From Actibacterium sp. (lineage in GTDB: Bacteria > Pseudomonadota > Alphaproteobacteria > Rhodobacterales > Rhodobacteraceae), in the NCBI GenBank assembly GCA_016278285.1, contig JADQCD010000234.1, positions 1 to 35,227 on the forward strand: a stretch of DNA of 35,227 nucleotides, in the 5' to 3' direction. Every line of letters begins with the position of its first letter. Within the stretch, counting starts at the first letter, position 1. The position numbers and the translations under genes are program-made. The notes beneath the pieces were generated by a model that worked only from the letters and a program-made list of their open reading frames with translations, searched no databases and was not told the DNA's origin. Positions 1 to 8,700 of the stretch are shown here, piece after piece.

Positions 1-1
1 G

Positions 2-115
2 ATCCGCCGGATCCTGCCCAACACCGGCGGGCTGGACCTGGCGCCGCTGATCGTCCTGATCGGCATCTATGCGCTGCGGATCGTCATCGGAAACAACCTT
101 TACGCTTTCGCCTGA
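2..115 (+). CDS. YggT family membrane protein, 3' end only
   Basis: An open frame runs in from the left edge and ends at a TGA at 113-115. It gives 37 residues ending in a hydrophobic stretch (LAPLIVLIGIYALRIVIG) and the tail NNLYAFA. The pattern of an arginine-rich RRILPNTGGLDLAPLI segment followed by one last membrane helix matches the C-terminus of YggT/YlmG-like inner-membrane proteins, which are about 95 residues long with two membrane segments. The start and first half lie outside the window. YggT proteins are linked to membrane or cell-envelope organisation, but no biochemical activity can be claimed from this fragment. The frame is short and is missing from the ORF track, so the call rests on the motif alone. 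Confidence 0.7.
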   Translation: MRRILPNTGGLDLAPLIVLIGIYALRIVIGNNLYAFA

Positions 116-189
116 GGCCTTGCCCCCGGAATCGCGGCATGGGATGATCGTCGGCATAACGAGCAGACGATCAAACAGACGCAGGATCC

Positions 190-2229
190 ATGCCGCGCGC
201 AGATGAGCTGTTAGCCACCGTTTTCGGCTTCGATACGTTCCGTCCCGGACAGGAAGAGATCGTGGCCGCCGTCACCGCCGGGCGCAACACGCTGGCGATC
301 ATGCCCACGGGCGGGGGCAAGTCGCTTTGCTTTCAGCTTCCTGCGCTGTGCCGCGACGGCGTGACCATCGTGATTTCGCCGCTGATCGCGCTGATGCGCG
401 ATCAGGTGCGCGCCCTGCGCGAGGCCGGCGTGGCCGCAGGGGCGCTGACCTCGGGCAATACCGATGAGGAAACTGACGCCGTGTTCCGCGCCCTGGATGC
501 GGGTGAGCTCAAGTTGCTCTACATGGCGCCGGAACGGCTGGCTTCGGGCGGGACGATCAACCTGTTGCGCCGGGCGGGCGTCGGCCTGATCGCGGTGGAC
601 GAGGCACATTGCGTCAGCCAGTGGGGCCATGATTTCCGCCCCGACTATCTGCGCATCGGAGAGTTGCGGCGCAGCCTGGACGTGCCGCTGGCCGCCTTCA
701 CCGCCACCGCCGATGCCGAAACCCGGGCCGAGATCGTCACCCGCCTGTTCGACGGCACGGCGCCCGAAACCTTTCTGCACGGTTTTGACAGGCCCAACAT
801 CCACCTGTCCTTCGAAGCCAAGAATTCGCCCAGGCAGCAGATCCTGGACTTTGCCGGTGCCCGGAAGGGACAGTCAGGCATCGTCTATTGCGGCACGCGG
901 GCCAAGACCGAAACCCTGGCCGCCGCGCTGCGCGACGCCGGGCATGTCGCATGCCACTATCACGGCGGGATGGATGCCGCCGACCGGCGAGAGGTCGAAC
1001 GCCGCTTCCAGCAGGAGGATGACCTGATCGTGGTGGCAACCGTCGCCTTCGGGATGGGGGTGGACAAGCCCGATATCCGCTGGGTGGCGCATGCCGATCT
1101 GCCCAAGTCGATCGAGACCTATTACCAGGAGATCGGCCGCGCCGGCCGCGATGGGGCTGCGGCCGAGACGCTGACCCTGTTCGGCCCCGAAGATATCCGC
1201 CTGCGCCGCAGCCAGATCGACGAAAGCCTCGCCCCGCCCGAACGGCGCGACGCCGATCACGCCCGGCTGAACGCGCTTCTGGGTCTCGCCGAGGCGCTGC
1301 ATTGCCGCCGCCAGCACCTGCTGCGCTATTTTGACGAGACGGCCGCCCCCTGCGGAAATTGCGATCTGTGCGACAGCCCGCCCGAGCTGTTCGACGCCAC
1401 CGAGGCCGTGCAGAAAGCCCTGTCCGCCATGTTGCGCACCGGCGAAAGCTTCGGCGCAGGGCATCTTATCGACATCCTGACCGGCACCACGACCGACAGG
1501 ATCGGTGCGCGCGGGCACGACGCCCTGCCGACCTTTGGTGTCGGGCGCGAATTCGACAAGCGCGGCTGGCAGGCGGTCTATCGTCAGATGATGGGCCGCG
1601 ACCTCGTTCGGCCGGACCCGGAACGTCACGGCGCCCTGCGCATGACCGAAGCCGCGCGGCCGATCCTGCGGGGCGAGGCGCGCATCGAGCTTCGCCGCGA
1701 TTCGATCCGCAAGGCCCCCGCACGCCCGGCCGTGAAAACGCTGGTCAGTCCGGAGGACGCGCCGCTGCTGTCGGCGCTGAAGGCGCGGCGCCGTGCCTTC
1801 GCCGAAGAGGCCGGGTTGCCCGCCTATATGGTGTTCAACGACCGCACCCTGATCGAGATGGCCCAGACACGGCCCGAAACGCTGGACCAGATGGCGCGGA
1901 TCGGCGGTGTCGGGGCAAAAAAACTCGAACGTTACGGCACGGCGTTCCTTGAGGTCATTACCGGCGCGGACGTGGCACCGGTGCACCCAAGCCGCCGCAA
2001 GCTGGCCGGCCGCGCGGCGGGCGCGTTGTATGATCGCCTGCTCGAGGCCCAGACCGATCTGGCGCGCGGGTCCGCGGGCATCGACAAACCGCTCAGCTGC
2101 TCGGCGGCGCAGCTTGCGAAACTGGCCGAGCTGCGCCCGCGCGACATGGGCACCCTGACCCGCGTTCTGGGCGATCGGCGGGCCGAACGCTTTGGCGCGG
2201 CCTTCCTGCGGGTGCTTGAGACCGGATGA
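190..2229 (+). CDS. recQ: ATP-dependent DNA helicase RecQ
   Basis: A 3'-5' superfamily 2 helicase that unwinds recombination and stalled-fork intermediates in the RecF pathway. The 679-residue protein shows motif 0 (GFDTFRPGQ, about 13-21), Walker A (MPTGGGKS, Lys44), DEAH at 137-140 followed by the RecQ signature CVSQWGHDFRPDY, and motif VI (QEIGRAGRDG). The RQC zinc site carries four cysteines (CRRQHLLRYF then CGNCDLC). An HRDC domain lies near 515-595 (MARIGGVGAKKLERYG). A second HRDC-like repeat fills the last 70 residues (LRPRDMGTLTRVLGDRRAERFG), which makes the protein longer than the E. coli enzyme of about 610 residues. The ATG at 190 follows AGGA at short spacing. The gene is followed by yaaA on the same strand after 60 bases. 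The family assignment is secure. Confidence 0.97.
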   Translation: MPRADELLATVFGFDTFRPGQEEIVAAVTAGRNTLAIMPTGGGKSLCFQLPALCRDGVTIVISPLIALMRDQVRALREAGVAAGALTSGNTDEETDAVFRALDAGELKLLYMAPERLASGGTINLLRRAGVGLIAVDEAHCVSQWGHDFRPDYLRIGELRRSLDVPLAAFTATADAETRAEIVTRLFDGTAPETFLHGFDRPNIHLSFEAKNSPRQQILDFAGARKGQSGIVYCGTRAKTETLAAALRDAGHVACHYHGGMDAADRREVERRFQQEDDLIVVATVAFGMGVDKPDIRWVAHADLPKSIETYYQEIGRAGRDGAAAETLTLFGPEDIRLRRSQIDESLAPPERRDADHARLNALLGLAEALHCRRQHLLRYFDETAAPCGNCDLCDSPPELFDATEAVQKALSAMLRTGESFGAGHLIDILTGTTTDRIGARGHDALPTFGVGREFDKRGWQAVYRQMMGRDLVRPDPERHGALRMTEAARPILRGEARIELRRDSIRKAPARPAVKTLVSPEDAPLLSALKARRRAFAEEAGLPAYMVFNDRTLIEMAQTRPETLDQMARIGGVGAKKLERYGTAFLEVITGADVAPVHPSRRKLAGRAAGALYDRLLEAQTDLARGSAGIDKPLSCSAAQLAKLAELRPRDMGTLTRVLGDRRAERFGAAFLRVLETG

Positions 2230-2289
2230 AACTGGACGGTCCGGCGCGGGCTGCTAGGTTGCGGCCCGGAACCGGAATGAGGGGTGTTG

Positions 2290-3081
2290 ATGCTTGTCGT
2301 GATTTCACCTGCAAAACGTCTGGATGAAACGCCGCTTCCGGGGCTGCCGGCGACCCGCCCGGATTTCGCGGCCGACGCAGCGCATCTGGCCGGTCATGCC
2401 CGCCGGCTGGACCTGTGCCAGTTGCAGAAACTGATGGGGATCAGCCAGGCGCTCGCGCGCCTGAATGCAGATCGCTTCGCCGGCTTCGCGACCGACCCCG
2501 CGCCCGACGAAACCAAGCAGGCGGCGCTGCTCTTCGCCGGCGATACCTATGCCGGGCTGGAGGCACGCACGCTGTCCACGGACGATCTTCGCTGGGCGCA
2601 GTCGCATCTGCGGATTCTGTCCGGGCTCTACGGGCTGCTCCGCCCGCTGGACGCGGTCCAGCCTTACCGGCTTGAGATGGGCAGCCGCCTGAAAACCGAA
2701 CGTGGCGCCAACCTTTACGCGTATTGGGGCGACCGGCTGGCGCGCGCCCTGAACGCGGCCGCATCGGATTCCGGGGCGCAGGTGCTGGTGAACTGCGCCA
2801 GTCAGGAATATTTCGGCGCCGTTGACCGCGACACGCTGAGCTTGCGGGTCGTCACGCCGGTCTTCATGGAAGATAAGGCAGGCACGCCAAAGGTCGTGAG
2901 TTTCCATGCCAAGAAGGCGCGCGGGGCGATGGCCCGCTTCGTCGTCGAACACCGCCTGACCGATCCGGAAAGCCTGAAGGATTTCGATACCGGCGGCTAT
3001 CGGTTCGATGCCGGCCTGTCCGAGGGCGACCGCTGGGTGTTCCTGCGGGACGGGGCCGCAAGGCAGCCTGCCGCGTCATGA
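2290..3081 (+). CDS. yaaA: Peroxide stress protein YaaA (DUF328 / UPF0246)
   Basis: A cytoplasmic protein of the YaaA family, which in E. coli lowers free iron and protects DNA during hydrogen peroxide stress. The ORF track begins at a GTG at 2284, but the family N-terminus is MLVVISPAKRLDE. That begins at the ATG at 2290, which has AGGGG about five bases upstream, so 263 residues are expected. Conserved features are ISPAKRLD near the start, LVNCASQEYF mid-protein, and the basic motif SFHAKKARGAMARF near residue 210. The length is normal for the family. The 3' end overlaps the convergent histidine kinase gene by six bases (TCATGA). It may be co-transcribed with recQ. No OxyR-like site was recognised. 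Confidence 0.95.
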   Translation: MLVVISPAKRLDETPLPGLPATRPDFAADAAHLAGHARRLDLCQLQKLMGISQALARLNADRFAGFATDPAPDETKQAALLFAGDTYAGLEARTLSTDDLRWAQSHLRILSGLYGLLRPLDAVQPYRLEMGSRLKTERGANLYAYWGDRLARALNAAASDSGAQVLVNCASQEYFGAVDRDTLSLRVVTPVFMEDKAGTPKVVSFHAKKARGAMARFVVEHRLTDPESLKDFDTGGYRFDAGLSEGDRWVFLRDGAARQPAAS

Positions 3082-5628
3082 TCGCCTGGCCAGTTGCCGG
3101 GGTTCCTGTGCCGTCGCATCGGTCGTCGTGGCGTCCGGCGGCAGGCACCCGGGCGGGTGATACATGGCGATCATGTCCATGATCGCGTCCTTTTTCAGCG
3201 GCTTGGTCAGGTAATGGTCCAGCCCCGCGGCAAGGATGTCTTCCGCGTCGCCTTCCAGCGCATGCGCGGTCAGCGCGACGATGGGCACCGGTGCGGTGCC
3301 GGACCGCGCGTCCTGCGCGCGCAGGGCACGGGTGGCCTCTTTGCCGTCCATTTCGGGCATGGAGATATCCATGAAGATCAGATCGGGACGCTGTTGCCGC
3401 ACGGCCTCGATCGCCTCGGTGCCGTTTTCGGCAAAGGTCAGATCGATTTGCAGCCCTTTCAACATGCGTGAGAACACCAGGCGGTTGGTCGCATTGTCCT
3501 CGGCCGCAAGAATCCGCATCCGACGCGGCCGGTCATCCGGCGCGGCGTCGCCGGCCGGGCCGATCATCTCGAACACCGCGTGGTGCAGCGCCCGTCGCAG
3601 AACGGGCTTGCTCATCACCCTGTCGATCGCCGCCCCGTCTTCCAAGGCGGCATGGCCGGAACTCAGCAACAGGACCGGCGCCACGCAGCCCTGCTCGCGC
3701 AAGTTGGCGGCCAGCCCGACCCCGTCCATGCCCGGCATCCGATGATCGCAGATGACCAGATCGAAGGGACCCTGCGCCGTCAACCCGTCCAGGGCCGCAA
3801 CGCCGGAGTCATGCAAAATCACCTCCAGTCCGATCTGCCGCAACTGACGATCCAGGATCGTGCGGTTGATCTGCTGGTCGTCGACCACAAGAACCCGCCC
3901 CGCCCGCACCTTCAACTGCGGCGGGTTCAGGCGGGGCGCCTCGGCCAGGGGCAGTGTCAACCGGAAACCGAAGCATGATCCCGCACCCTTTTCGGAGTCC
4001 ACCCAGATTTCGCCGCCCAGCAACTGGACCAGTTGGCGGCTGATGGCCAGCCCCAGGCCAGTGCCCTCGAATTTGCGGTTTTGCTGATCTTCGACCTGAT
4101 TGAACTCTCCGAAAATATGGTCGCGCATTTCCGGGGCGATGCCGATTCCGGTATCCTCGATCGTGACATGCACTTGCTGGTGGCCGGGCCTTTCCGCCGG
4201 CAGGCCGACGACCCGGACCAGGACGTGACCGGTTTCGGTGAATTTCACCGCATTGCCGATCAGGTTTGTCAGGATCTGACGTATCCGGCCGCAATCGCCC
4301 TCGAACCGTGTGGGCTGGAACATGTCATAGTCGATGATCAGGTCCAGCGCCTTGCTTTGTGCCGAGGGTTGCAGCAGCATCGCGACCTCGTGGATTGTCC
4401 GTTCCAGGTCGAACGGCTCGGAGTGAAGGATCAGTTTTTCCGCCTCGATCTTCGAATAGTCCAGAACGTCGTTCAGCAGCGCCAGCAGTGCCTCGCCCGA
4501 ATTTCGCATGGTTTCGGCATATTGCCGCTGTTCTTCGTTCAGCGGGGTGTCGCACAGCAGCTCGGCCATGCCGACGACGCCGTTCATCGGTGTGCGCAAC
4601 TCGTGGCTCATGTTGGCCAGAAAGGCGGACTTGGCCCGGCTTGCGGACTCGGCGGCAAGGCGGGCCTCGTCCAGTGCCTTTTGCTGGCGCTTCTGTTCGG
4701 TGATGTCCACGCGCAAACCCACCACCCCGCCATCGGGGGTGCGCTGTTCCAACACGCGCAGCCAGCGCCCGCCACTCAGTTCCTGCTCGCTCACGCCATC
4801 GGCGCGTTGATGTCGGGTCAGCCGTTCGCTCAACCAGGCCGCCTCGCGGCCAGCGGCCTCGGGATATTGTCCATTCTCCAGGCCATGGCGCAGGATCTCC
4901 TCGAAACTGGCGCCGGGCAGGATGGCATCGGCCGACACGCCATAGATCTCGCGATAACGGTCGTTGCACATCAGCAGCCGGTCATCATGGTCGAACAGGA
5001 CGAAGCCGTCCGGCACCGCCTCGACCGCGGCCCACATGCGCATCATCTCGGTGATATTGATGTTCAGGCTGACGGTGTCGCCATCGGGAGTGCGCCGGTC
5101 GATCAGCTTGACATACTGCCCGTTCCACAGCCGGATCACCTTGTCCGGGATCGGATCGCTGGACCAGCGCGCCAGCATGTCGTCAATCCAGGCCTGCGGT
5201 TTCTTTCCCTCGGTATCGACGATTCCTTCCTCGGCGGTCAGCCGGACCACGTCGGCGTAACGCACACCCAGCGAAACGGCATCCAGCCCGTCGAAGATCG
5301 ACAGGAAGGCGCGGTTGGCGGCGATCATGCGGCTGTCGGTATCGAACACGGCGAAACCGTCGCGAATCGTTTCCAATGAGTTCCACAACCGGCGCTCGGC
5401 GATGGCGAAAGCCTGGCTCACCTCCTCCAGCTCTTCGCGCACCTGACTGTTCTGGCCGCGCAATGTCTCGGCCTCGTTGCGGGTCTCGACGATCTCATCC
5501 GACAGGGTCCGGGCATGGGCGGCCAGCTTGCGGTTGGCATCGAACAGTTCGCGGCTTTTTTGTTCGAGAAGGCGTTCGGCGGCCAGCCGCCCACGCCGTT
5601 CCTCGGCCAGTTTCTCGCTCAGGCTCAT
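3076..5628 (-). CDS. Soluble hybrid sensor histidine kinase (PAS-PAS-HisKA-HATPase-REC-REC)
   Basis: A multidomain hybrid kinase of 850 residues from the preferred start. An N-terminal coiled coil (about 10-80) is followed by two PAS domains of the PAS_7 kind (about 80-200 and 200-315). The dimerisation/phosphoacceptor domain has NMSHELRTPMNG with His342. The HATPase domain has NLIGNAVKFTE, EDTGIGIAPE and EGTGLGLAIS. Two receivers follow, REC1 (VLVVDDQQINR, Asp628) and REC2 (ILAAEDNATNR, Asp754 in FMDISMPEMDG). No membrane segment or Hpt domain is visible, so it should sense a cytoplasmic signal and pass phosphate to a separate Hpt or regulator. The track starts at 5658, but the ATG at 5628 (MSLSEKLAEE) has GGAG seven bases upstream, while the earlier ATG has no spaced ribosome site. 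No partner response regulator lies next to it. The signal is unknown. Confidence 0.93.
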   Translation of the reverse strand: MSLSEKLAEERRGRLAAERLLEQKSRELFDANRKLAAHARTLSDEIVETRNEAETLRGQNSQVREELEEVSQAFAIAERRLWNSLETIRDGFAVFDTDSRMIAANRAFLSIFDGLDAVSLGVRYADVVRLTAEEGIVDTEGKKPQAWIDDMLARWSSDPIPDKVIRLWNGQYVKLIDRRTPDGDTVSLNINITEMMRMWAAVEAVPDGFVLFDHDDRLLMCNDRYREIYGVSADAILPGASFEEILRHGLENGQYPEAAGREAAWLSERLTRHQRADGVSEQELSGGRWLRVLEQRTPDGGVVGLRVDITEQKRQQKALDEARLAAESASRAKSAFLANMSHELRTPMNGVVGMAELLCDTPLNEEQRQYAETMRNSGEALLALLNDVLDYSKIEAEKLILHSEPFDLERTIHEVAMLLQPSAQSKALDLIIDYDMFQPTRFEGDCGRIRQILTNLIGNAVKFTETGHVLVRVVGLPAERPGHQQVHVTIEDTGIGIAPEMRDHIFGEFNQVEDQQNRKFEGTGLGLAISRQLVQLLGGEIWVDSEKGAGSCFGFRLTLPLAEAPRLNPPQLKVRAGRVLVVDDQQINRTILDRQLRQIGLEVILHDSGVAALDGLTAQGPFDLVICDHRMPGMDGVGLAANLREQGCVAPVLLLSSGHAALEDGAAIDRVMSKPVLRRALHHAVFEMIGPAGDAAPDDRPRRMRILAAEDNATNRLVFSRMLKGLQIDLTFAENGTEAIEAVRQQRPDLIFMDISMPEMDGKEATRALRAQDARSGTAPVPIVALTAHALEGDAEDILAAGLDHYLTKPLKKDAIMDMIAMYHPPGCLPPDATTTDATAQEPRQLARRS

Positions 5629-5765
5629 GCAGTTCTCCGCACCGTCCGTCGCAAGCATCCTTTTCGTTCAGGGTGAAAACAGGGTTAACAGCGCTGAGGA
5701 ATCGTTGCGCTGGCGCGGCCCAACGTGGCACCATTGACGTGCCCGATTTCCGGAGACATTTTTTC

Positions 5766-8700
5766 ATGCGCCGCGTTCTGTTTTCCGCCCTGCTTGTCCT
5801 TTTGACACCCGTTGCCCCGACGATCGCGCAGCAGGCGCCCGACCCCGTCCCCGAGCGGCATATCGCCGTGTCGCGCGATATGGATTTTCCCGGTGGCGAC
5901 ATCCGTTCGATCTTCGACAGCAGCTTCGAGGCCTGCGAACGCGCCTGCCTGAGCGATGCGGCCTGCACTGCCTTCACCTTCAACACACGCTCGGGCAGCT
6001 GTTTTCCGAAATCCTCGGTCAACGGGCGCACGCCCTATCAGGGGGCTCTGTCGGCCATCGTGATTGCAGCAGATCCGGCCATGCTGGACCGCGTGCCGCA
6101 ACGGGTTGACGAACTGGGCTTTCTTGCCCTCCCGGATCTGCAAGCGGCGCGGGAATTGGCCAGGACGCTGCCGCGGCGTCATTATGTCAACGGCCGAAGC
6201 GCGGCAGACCTGATCGACGCCGCCCGTACCGCACGGGCACGGGGGGATCTGGCCACCGCGCTGCAATTCACCGGGGCGGCGTTGACATTGACCGATTCCG
6301 CGGCGGGCTGGCTGGATTATGCCGATCTGACCATGTCGATCCGGCATGACAACGACGACGCCCGGCGTGACGCGATCGCGCGTGCCCTGTCCGCCGCCAT
6401 CAACGGTTATCTGCGCGCGGACGATCCGCAGACCCGCGCCACCGCCTTGATATTCATGGCGCGCGCGCTGGAGCAGGTAGGTCGGGGGCGCGAGATGATC
6501 CCGGCGCTGCGGCTATCGCAAGCCCTGGCCCCGCGCGACGACACCGCGGCGATGCTGGATGACGCGATTGGCAAATTCGGCTTCCGCATCGTCGGCACCG
6601 AGGTCGAGAGCGATAGCGCCGAACCGCGCATCTGCGCCACCTTTTCCGAAGGTCTCGTGCCCGCCGGGGTGGATTACGCACCATATGTTCAACTTCCCGA
6701 ACCGGGGCTGGCCGTCATCCGGCAGGACCGTCAGCTTTGTGTTGCGGGGGTGCAGCATGGCCAGCGCTATCGCATCACTTTTCGCGAAGGCCTGCCCGCG
6801 GCAAGCGGCGAGCGGACGACGAAAGACGTGACCGTCATCCAGTATGTGCGCGACCGCGCCCCCGCGCTGCGGTTTCCCGGTCGCAACTATGTGCTGCCCA
6901 GGGGCGGCAAGACGGCGCTGCCGATCGTTACCGTGAATGTCGACGAAGTGGCGCTGACCCTGCGCCGCGTCCCGGAGCGCAACCTCCTGCGCGCCATGCA
7001 GGAGGATTTTTTCGGCCGTCCTCTGTCCCCCTGGCAGGAACGCGATTTCACCGACATGCTGGCCGAGCAGGTCTGGCAAGGCACCGCCACAGTCGAGCGC
7101 GACCTGAACCGCGAAGTGACGACGCGCCTGCCGATGGCGCAGGTCGTGGGCGATCTGCCGACCGGCATCTACGCGTTGCGGGCGGCGATCCCCGGCGCTG
7201 ACCCGTATCAAACGCCACCGGCGATGCAGTGGTTCGTGGTCAGCGATCTGGGCCTTGCGACGATGGGCGGTGTGGACGGGCTGCATGTTTTCGTCCGCTC
7301 GCTGAGCACGGCAGAGCCGAAGGCCGACGTCACCGCGACCCTTCTGTCGCAATCCAACCGGGTTCTGGGCACCGTCAAGACCGATGCGCAGGGCCATGCC
7401 ATCTTTGCCCCCGGACTGACGCGCGGCACGGGCGGGGCCGCACCGGCACTGGTCACCGTTCAGCAGGAAGAGCGGGACATCGCCTTTCTTTCCTTGACCG
7501 AGCCGGCCTTCGACCTGTCCGACCGTGGCGTCGAGGGGCGCGAACCCGCCCCGCCGATCGACGTGTTCCTGACCACGGATCGCGGCGCCTATCGCGCGGG
7601 CGAGACGGTTCACGCCACTGCCCTGACCCGTGATGCCGATATGCGGGCGATACACGATTTGCCGATCACCGCGATCCTGGCGCGGCCCGACGGGGTCGAG
7701 TATGCGCGCACGCTGTCACAGGACGCGGTGCAGGGCGGTCACGTCTTCCACCTGCCCCTTGCCGCGGGCGTTCCACGCGGGACCTGGACGCTGGATCTGC
7801 ATGCCGACCCGGGCGCGCCGCCGCTTGCCAGCACCCGGTTTCTGGTCGAGGATTTCCTGCCCGAGCGTATCGATTTCGATCTCGGCCTGCCCGACGGGCC
7901 GCTGCGTCCCACCGACCGCCCCGTGCTGAAGCTCTCGGCGCGTTACCTTTTCGGCGCCCCGGCCGGCCATCTGCCGGTCGAAGGCGAGGTTGCGTTGGAG
8001 GCCACCGAAACGCTGGAGGCTTTCCCCGGCTATCGCTTCGGGCGACATGACGCGCAGACCCCGCGCCGGGTGAACGTCTTGCAGGATGGCATCCGCACCG
8101 ACGGGGCCGGCAATGCCGCCGTGCCGGTGGTCTTTCCGGAAATCGAGGCCCCGTCAGGCCCGATTCGGGCGACCATCGCCGTGCGGGTGTCGGAAGGGTC
8201 CGGCCGTCCGGTCGAACGCAGCCTGACCCGAACCCTGGCCCCGGACGGTCCGTTGATCGGTATCCGCCCGCTCTTTGATGGCGTCGTGGACGAGGGCACC
8301 GAGGCCCGGTTCGACCTGCTGGCCGTCCGCCCCGACCTTCAGCCGCGTGAAATGCGCGTGCGCTGGACGCTGAACCGCATCAACACGCGTTATCAATGGT
8401 ACAGCCAGTACGGCAACTGGAACTGGGAACCGGTTACGACCCGCTCACGCATCGCCAGCGAAGAGGTGACCTTGCCGGACGGCCGTCTGTCGATCGCCGT
8501 GCCGGTCGACTGGGGCCATTACGAACTGGTCGTTGAACAGGTCGGCGGCGACCATGCCGCCGCATCGACCGATTTCGACGTCGGCTGGTATGCGCCTGCC
8601 GGAGCCGCGGATACGCCCGACATGCTGGAAATGTCTCTGGACAAGCCCGCCTATGTGCCCGGAGACACCGCAACGCTGCGGATCGTTCCGCGCTATGCGG

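Noticed and set aside
874-1986. 370-residue minus-strand ORF inside recQ
   Set aside because: Antisense shadow of a fully supported recQ; low-complexity composition and no recognisable domain.
4033-5379. 448-residue plus-strand ORF inside the histidine kinase gene
   Set aside because: Opposite strand of a gene with all kinase motifs; the translation is typical of high-GC antisense frames.
5376-5765. 130-residue N-terminal extension of the macroglobulin ORF
   Set aside because: It overlaps the kinase gene and precedes a clear signal peptide at the ATG at 5766.
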